Source: Rhytidiadelphus loreus (lineage: Eukaryota; Streptophyta; Bryopsida; Hypnales; Hylocomiaceae). Taken from it: a stretch of 64,000 bases of DNA. Within the stretch, counting starts at the first letter, position 1. Each line of letters starts with the position of its first letter. A program made the translations under genes and the position numbers. The notes under the pieces were generated by a model. It worked only from the letters and a program-made list of their open reading frames with translations. It ran no database searches and had not been told where the DNA came from. Shown here piece by piece: positions 58,434-64,000 of this stretch. Location: assembly GCA_947034895.1 (NCBI GenBank), contig OX344762.1, positions 72,100,981 to 72,164,980 of the forward strand. The letters are read 5' to 3'.

Positions 58434-58598
58434 CTATTCCTCACCTTCCGCGGAAGACACTTCGTTCTCCGAATTAGAGTTAAAGGCCGTCAGGGATGAT
58501 TTGATGATGTTCATTTGCATCTTCGGAATTGTAACTTTTGTAATAACTTGAGGTTGATCTTCAGCCCCCCTTCTTCCACGTGGCTTGAAAGCTGTCAT
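58434..58598 (-). CDS. Possible first exon or small basic protein
   Basis: ATG 58598 gives 54 residues with a basic start (MTAFKPRGRRGAEDQP) and an acidic end (SSAEGEE). A good splice donor, GGAAG/GTGAGGAA, lies just before the stop, so this could be the first exon of the gene to its left (50791-56030), but the phase does not fit the first exon I see there. GCGAC words upstream (58665-58735) resemble a promoter array for it. Alternatively the frame is not coding. Confidence 0.35.
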   Translation of the reverse strand: MTAFKPRGRRGAEDQPQVITKVTIPKMQMNIIKSSLTAFNSNSENEVSSAEGEE

Positions 58599-58835
58599 GA
58601 TACAGTCTGTGTTGGACCAGCACAGAGGGATTACACGATCCTTGCGCCACACACAAGGTTGTTCGCTGCGACAACGCGACACCGCGACAGACAGACGTTG
58701 CGCGACGTCTAGTAGAGCCCGCGCGACGTCACGAAAAGTCAAATTTACCTTTGACTTTACAGGAAATTACCCCCCTCCAGGTGGATGCCACATGGCATCC
58801 ACTTGGCAAACTGGAGGGCGCGTATGGGTAGGAGA

Positions 58836-59215
58836 GTGCGGGTAGGGGCGACTGCGGGTGGGCGACTGCGGGTGGGCGACTACGGGTAGGCGAGGGCGAC
58901 TGCGGGTGGGCGACTACGGGTGGGCGAGGGCGACTGCGGGTGGGCGACTGCGGATTTCTGAGGGAGACCGCGGGTGGGCGACTATGGGTTTGGCAGGGAG
59001 ACCGCGGGTTCAGGAAGTGTTCTTGGGTGGGCGACCGCGGGTGCGCAAAAGGTACCTAGACCCGGTGGTGGACCCGAAGTCGCCCAATTTGGACCCGCTG
59101 TCGCCCTCTCGAGACCCGCTGTCGCCCATGTCGGACCCGCAGTCGCCCTACCCAGACCCGCAGTCGTTGGATACGCAGTTGCCCTATCCGTACTCGCCCC
59201 CCTAGACCGAAGTCA
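58836..59215. repeat. Mirrored array of the word GGGCGACTGCGGGT
   Basis: From about 58836 to 59045 the plus strand repeats GGGCGACTGCGGGT (variants ACTACGGGT, ACCGCGGGT). From about 59065 to 59200 it repeats the exact reverse complement, ACCCGCAGTCGCCC (variants GCTGTCGCCC). The two halves would pair as a long imperfect hairpin. It lies between the divergent starts at 58598 (minus) and 59384 (plus). Confidence 0.9.
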
Positions 59216-59222
59216 CTCGCCC

Positions 59223-59229
59223 TATATAG
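59223..59229 (+). promoter_or_regulatory. TATA box of the gene starting at 59384
   Basis: TATATAG at the gene-proximal end of the mirrored array, 155 bases before the ATG. It is the clearest TATA of the set. Confidence 0.7.
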
Positions 59230-59383
59230 CCAGTAGCCCATCATCATGCTATCACCTTCATTTTCCATTGAGGCTTTCTGTCTTGCAACCTTTGTTGGCT
59301 GCATGCGTGACCCTTTTGGATAATATATATACTATTTTTTGCTATCATTTGGTTCTTAGAATTTTGCGACGTCCACAAATCTC

Positions 59384-60384
59384 ATGGCAACTGGAGGTAG
59401 CAGTGATGGGTCCCTTCCGGTTTTTTCCACTGTACGCACTCCTGGTGCAATTAGGAAGGTTGCCAAAGACAAGACTAGAAAAAGGAGGGGTAACATTCAC
59501 AAGAAGCGATGGCATGTGTTGAACAATGATAACCACCTAGCTTTCAAAGAGTGGAACGAGGAGCCAGAGCCTTGGAGTATGCAGGTGTGCGAAGACTACA
59601 TTGAATGGTGTCACATCGGGAAGTTCTTTCCGGCATGGCGCCATCATCACAACCGACACAATAACAAGGCAAATTTGAAGTATTGTGAAAATCCAGCTTT
59701 CATACGAAGGTGTTTAGAATTGTGGCAGGTCCTCTACAAAACCCCTTTTGTAGATAGGAATGAGGCCCCTTTGTTCATTGCTATAGGTGCCTATGCTGAG
59801 GTCGCCTTGAACAAACAAGTTGACTGGACCACGATTAAAGAAAGTACCTACGTGGAGCGTCCAGAAGTTGGAATAATTCCAAGAGGGGTTCTCAAATTTC
59901 CGGAGGGTGGACTTGGGCCTTTTCGAAGTGATCCACAAAACAAAGAAACTCAAGAGGTGGACACGGAAGAATCAGAAGAGGATAATGATTCAGATGGCAC
60001 ACGGATTCCTAAGCTTGTACGAGTGAAGGAGCAGATTATCACCCCCGTCCAAGTTCCAGTTCCAGTTCCAGTTCCAGATCCAAATGTTCAAGCCGCTTCA
60101 TCATCGCGGGGAAAGAAGATGAAACATCCTGCGAAGGTGCGACGGTCCACCATGAAAATTAGATTGGCATCAGCCTCAACCACAATTGCGACTCCAATCT
60201 TGCCACCACAAGACGCCAGCAACGTCTTCGACTTTGCTTTAAGTGACGACTCACCCGTATGTGCCACAAGTCACATTCCCATTCCACAGTTTGAATCTGA
60301 TGTTGTTCACAATGCGATGACGTTGGCGAAGGCTCTCGACCTCTTGAAGACCAAGGATGCACAAATTGCAACCTTAGAAGGTGA
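59384..60384 (+). pseudogene. RING-gene-family member cut by a CACTA element
   Basis: ATG 59384 gives a basic lead (KDKTRKRRGNIHKKRW), then the family domain: EWNEEPEPWSMQVCEDYI, EWCHIGKFFPAWRH, ALNKQVDWTTIKES and LGPF. An acidic segment, a VPVPVPV run and a basic patch (RGKKMKHPAKVRRS) follow. The last residues before the break (AKALDLLKTKDAQIATLEG) look like the start of a coiled coil, as in the RING gene. The CACTA element begins at 60385, and the frame ends inside it at 60412. The downstream half is outside the window, so I cannot say whether a RING finger follows. Confidence 0.8.
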
Positions 60385-61313
60385 CACTACAAAAAAACAG
60401 GGGTATCTATGACTCCAGAGAATGACTCCTTGTCCGGTTTCACTAGAAAATGACTAGATCCTTTGTAATTGCACCGTGGTCGCAATCTCCACAGTGTGCG
60501 AGTCATTCTAAAGTCATTTATCACGACTGCGGGATGAACTTCTGATAGAGGATGACCTGAATGGCCTGCATTCGTTGGAAATGACGCAGAGAAGTCTGTA
60601 AGGAATCTGAAGTAACGCTAAAGTCATTAACGACTACTGTGCTCTACTTCTTTGTAACTCCAAATGACTTGTGAACAACTTTGTCACGACTTGGGGGTGG
60701 TTTAGAGTGTAGAGCATTGTTTTGGAGAAACTGCGGGCAGGGCAGTGCGCTGCCTGGGTCAATTTCCAAGAAGGTATGTCGGGAAGCGACTGCGTCTGAC
60801 GACTGACAGTAACTTCAGCACAACTACTGAATGACTTCTTCTGGGAAATAGAGATATTTTTTTTTCCAGATGAAACCTAGGTAGTGTGAATGACCTTCAA
60901 TAACAATTGTCTGATCTAGTCCTTGGGTTGAAAATAAAAATGGAACCATTGATAGGCTTAGTGGTCAAATTTCCTTCTAATGTCTTCTGTATGGTCACAT
61001 GATACACATTAGTGTCATCGACGGACTAGATGATTCTTTCATTGACACTTTCATGCACCTTCTGCCAGAAATGAGCTAACATGAAATTAATGAAAGACAT
61101 ATATAAGACGGGAATCTTTCCATGCATGAAGATGGTTGTCAGATCAAGTTGCACTTGAAAACCAGCGTGCAGTACCTTGGAGCTATCACTTCTGAACAAT
61201 TAATTCGTAGTGACTACGCCGCCTCTACTCTATCATTTCTGAGTGACTACAAGTGACTAAGCTGCGACTGTGCTATCACTTCTTAGTGACTGCATAATTT
61301 GCGCCCGAACACA

Positions 61314-63947
61314 CTAATACCCTTCCTGTGCTAATAAATTCTCTTCCTCCGTCAATTCGATGGCCCTGATTAGATTAACCATCTGTGCTGGAACTGGTAA
61401 CCTATGGGGAGCTCTTAGTCCGTTGCTCTCTATGTTGGTGCTGATGAATGCATCCGACGTGTCCACGACTTCACGGCGTGCTCTGGCTTCTTTGCATAAG
61501 ACTACTTTTCAGCCGGGTCGTTCCGGAACATCTGAAAAGAATACTTGCGTCGCCTGGCTTGGAAAAATGAAGGGATCTTGCATGCGAGGTAGTTTATGCC
61601 GACAATTCACCACAAGGAAGCCGGACTCGTCTCTAGTGTATGTGTGATTCCCTCGATTGTCTTGGGTTTTCACCCACTCGCAGCGCAAAAGAATAATGCG
61701 CGTACTCAGTGCACCATAATCTAGCTCTAGAATGTCTTTCAGGACCCCCACGTAGTTCACAGATGAATCCTCAATTTGGGATGATGGTTCTTGAAAAACA
61801 GAAGCTACACCACTATCGTAGCTCACAAAATGCGACGTACTTTCATCTTCTACTCTGAAGTGCTTACCAAACGCAGTGACGCGTGTGTACCGAGTGGCTC
61901 TCTATGCAGGCTTCTTGCTTAGAAGAAATCGGTCCATGTCTATCTGGTTCCGCAAATCTAAGTCGGCATCTTGCATCGTGCGTTGAATCCACTCTGACAA
62001 AGTGGCGGTTTCTGGATTTGTGATGGATTCTGCCCTCCAGGACCTACAGAAGAAGAGTCACAATGACAGTATGAGATCCAAACTTGAAGACATATACAGA
62101 TCATAATGCCGTCCCATTTGGCTGGCGAACCCCACATTCATGAGGGGGTTCAAGGTTGTTCTCTGACTCTCTCCTCACTGTAGATAGTCACCACCAAGTC
62201 ATTCCTAAGTCACGAAAAGAGAGCTTGCAACTTCCAAATGACTTCAAAACATCTAATGAACAACTCTGGTACTAGCATGTGCATGGAATCCACAAAGAGT
62301 ACAACTCTATTCACAGAGCAATAGTGGATTCAGGTGGGCATCGCATACACTAATTGTGCAAAGCACTTACGTCACCAAGTCTTGCATAGCAGTTGAATTG
62401 GATAGCACATACTGGTGGGCTATGTCTCTCAGCTCCGGGCTCATGATATATGGCCAACCCGCTCCTTGTAAAACCTCCTCCGCATCTCCATACTCTTCAT
62501 CTTCATCCCATATACGCCGTTGAGTCTCCTCAAATCTCTGGAGGTATTCAGTAATGAATCCAAGGCATTCATCTTTCAAGTAGCCCTCTGCCATGTACGC
62601 CTCCGGCCGGGCCAAATTGCGGACATGGTTCTTCAACACCTTCATGTAACGTTCCACTGGATACATCCACCTCGCACTAACTGGTCCACACAAGTCCAAC
62701 TCTTTTGCAAGATGGTAGGGAAGATGTGTCATTATGTCAAAAAATGATGGTGGGAATTCTATCTCCAACAACGCCATACTTTCTGCCACATCTGCTTCTA
62801 GTGATTGAAATTCCGCGGGATTGTACACCTTCGTGCACAAGCGTCTGAATACCCTGCACATTCTCATGATAGCCATGCGAGGACCAGGTTGCATCAAGCC
62901 ACGAAGCGCAAGTGGCATTACCTGTTGCATTAAGACATGGTAATCGTGGGACTTCAATCCTCCAAAGTTCTTCTTCCGGATGCACTTCCCTAGGTCAGAA
63001 GAATAGCCAGAAGGTGTCTTCAAGGACTCTATGCACTTAGCAAATTTTTCAAACTCCTCTTCGGACAACACATATGAAGCACGCGGTTTCACCATCTTCC
63101 CTGCCTTTCGGGTGTGTGGGGTGAGCTACAAGTGCTTCCTAACATTGCGCCTTTGCATGTCTCTCCTGACTTTGATTGTGTCTTTCTTCCCTGTTATAGT
63201 TTTTAGGAAGTTCTTTGCCAGATTCAATTCGCAATGCATGACGTCCAGCGTGTACCGAATGAAGAGATCCTGGAAAAACTCACATCACACGCACGCCTCA
63301 TGGTCAAATACTGGTGACTATGTCATATACTAGTCATACGTTAGTCATTAATCATGACTTCAACTGGACTAATACTATAAAATGACTTCCTCATCACTCA
63401 CAAGTGGCATCATGGTCACCTATTAGTCACAGGCAAGTCATTTTTCATGGCCGTGCTGCCGACCAGTGATACTGACCTTCCAATACGACAAGCGGAAAAG
63501 GATGCTCAGTCTTTTCAAGCCATATATTTTGGATGGGTCCCCTGTAGCACCGTCTCTATTTCCCGCTGCTTTCCACGCCTCGCACTCCAGGCCATGCTGA
63601 ATTTGTTCCTCTACTGTCACTGTGCGTGGTTTGGGGCGGGTTTCAATTGATCCGTTGAAATGGTCCTTCATTTCTGCTGATCTATAGGGATGATTTTCAG
63701 GAAGCCATCGCCGAGTACCACTATAAATTTGCTTACCAAGCTCTGTTGAATGCTCAGCACCCAAATCCACGCCACACCACGGACATGCTGCATACCCTTG
63801 ATGAGAGAAGCCTCCTACTGTGCCATACCCGAGAAAGTCGTGGATAGTCCATAGCAACATGGCCCTCAATTGGAAAGACCTTGATCCTGCATCTTTTGAT
63901 ACATCATATGCTGGAACCCCGGCCCACAATTCCAGCAATTCATCCAC
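61314..63947 (-). pseudogene. CACTA (TNP2-type) transposase, three exons in view, three stops
   Basis: Exon 63947 (continuing beyond)-63477 carries Transposase_21 text (AMLLWTIHDFLGYGTVGGFS, then GYAACPWCGVDLG). Exon 63269-62371 continues DLFIRYTLDVMHCELNLAKN and DUF4218 (GLKSHDYHVLMQQVMPLALR, IEFPPSFFDIMTHLPYHL, CGPVSARWMYPVERYMKVLK). Exon 62043-61314 holds DUF4216 (YVGVLKDILELDYGALSTRI, then DESGFLVVNCRHKLPRMQDP). Donor and acceptor phases agree at both introns. Stops: TAG 63126-63128, TAG 61902-61904, TGA 61509-61511. The TGA replaces the tryptophan of GWKVV. The product would cut and join element ends in the nucleus; this copy is dead unless the stops are bypassed. The first exon probably extends beyond 64000. 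Confidence 0.85.
63270..63476 (-). other. Intron of the CACTA transposase with AGTCAT words
   Basis: Between donor GTCAGTATC (63476) and acceptor TTTTCCAG (63270). It contains TACTAGTCAT, TTAGTCATT, ATGACTTC, AATGACTTCC and AGTCACAG, the same words as the element's ends. This puts candidate transposase sites inside the gene. Confidence 0.65.
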
Positions 63948-64000
63948 GAGAGGCTCTAAATATACGTCAAAGACTTCACTTGTGACGGACTCTCTCCCTG

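Larger units (their letters stand above)
60385..64000 (-). mobile_element. CACTA element with transposase gene, left end at 60385, right end outside window
   Basis: Left terminus CACTACAAAAAAACAGGGG, preceded by TGA (60382-60384), the likely target duplication. AGTCAT, ATGACT and TGACT words are dense at 60400-60860, 61200-61300 and 62180-62240, and again in an intron near 63300-63440. The transposase gene reads toward the left end. This is the only near-complete CACTA transposase in the window and the likely family source for 1-2113 and 30503-30960. Confidence 0.88.

Noticed and set aside
59056..59304. ORFs over the GGGCGACTGCGGGT array
   Set aside because: Repetitive coding caused by the 14-mer; open in three frames.

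Overview
The window looks like plant nuclear DNA. It is AT-rich with large introns or intergenic gaps, and holds a TNP2-type CACTA transposase (Transposase_21, DUF4218 and DUF4216 regions), a DUF659/BED hAT transposase, piggyBac remnants and multi-exon genes with GT-AG introns. The mix (piggyBac, a ParB-like/amino-methyltransferase gene, a divergent kinase, no recognisable seed-plant housekeeping gene) makes me favour a non-seed land plant or charophyte alga, but this is inference. No rRNA, tRNA gene, CRISPR or bacterial operon is visible.

Layout. 1-2113 is the right end of a CACTA-type element. 2440-4294 holds fragments of an unrecognised transposon protein. 5010-8111 is an almost intact hAT transposase with one stop. 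8984-16067 is a RING/coiled-coil gene split by a TG...CA insertion (12085-15875) that carries its own 638-codon ORF. 18482-19966 is an intact divergent protein kinase. 20991-24479 is a second gene related to the RING gene, split by another TG...CA insertion (21263-23645) packed with the palindrome GACAAWTTGTC. 26740-30429 and 45806-49730 are two copies of a third TG...CA element. 33361-43320 is a hAT-like pseudogene interrupted by a CACTA element that itself carries an inverted copy of the same family. 44830-50477 is a piggyBac pseudogene interrupted by one TG...CA element and one CACTA MITE. 50791-56030 is a multi-exon gene joining a ParB-like box to a circularly permuted N4/N6 amino-methyltransferase fold. 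59384-60384 is a third member of the RING-gene family, cut by a CACTA element (60385 to beyond the end) with a full transposase gene.

Two patterns tie this together. (1) Most insertions can be resolved to the base: target-site duplications are present, and removing the element plus one duplication restores the reading frame of the interrupted gene (12085-15875, 21263-23645, 34134-42005, 44998-45233, 45806-49730). (2) Several genes start just downstream of a GC-rich array of one short word (CGGACGGC, or GGGCGACTGCGGGT), and in four cases a TATA box sits at the array edge. The three related N-terminal domains (at 59384, 24479 and 16067) and the kinase share this promoter layout.

The TG...CA elements have 5-bp duplications but no visible paired terminal repeats, so they look like very long solo LTRs or a non-autonomous class. 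Each type has its own palindromic word (TCCGGA; GACAAWTTGTC; GGATGAAGTTT paired with AAACTTCATCC). Near-complete but dead genes carry stops explainable by C-to-T changes, often CAG to TAG, as expected where CHG/CG cytosines were methylated.
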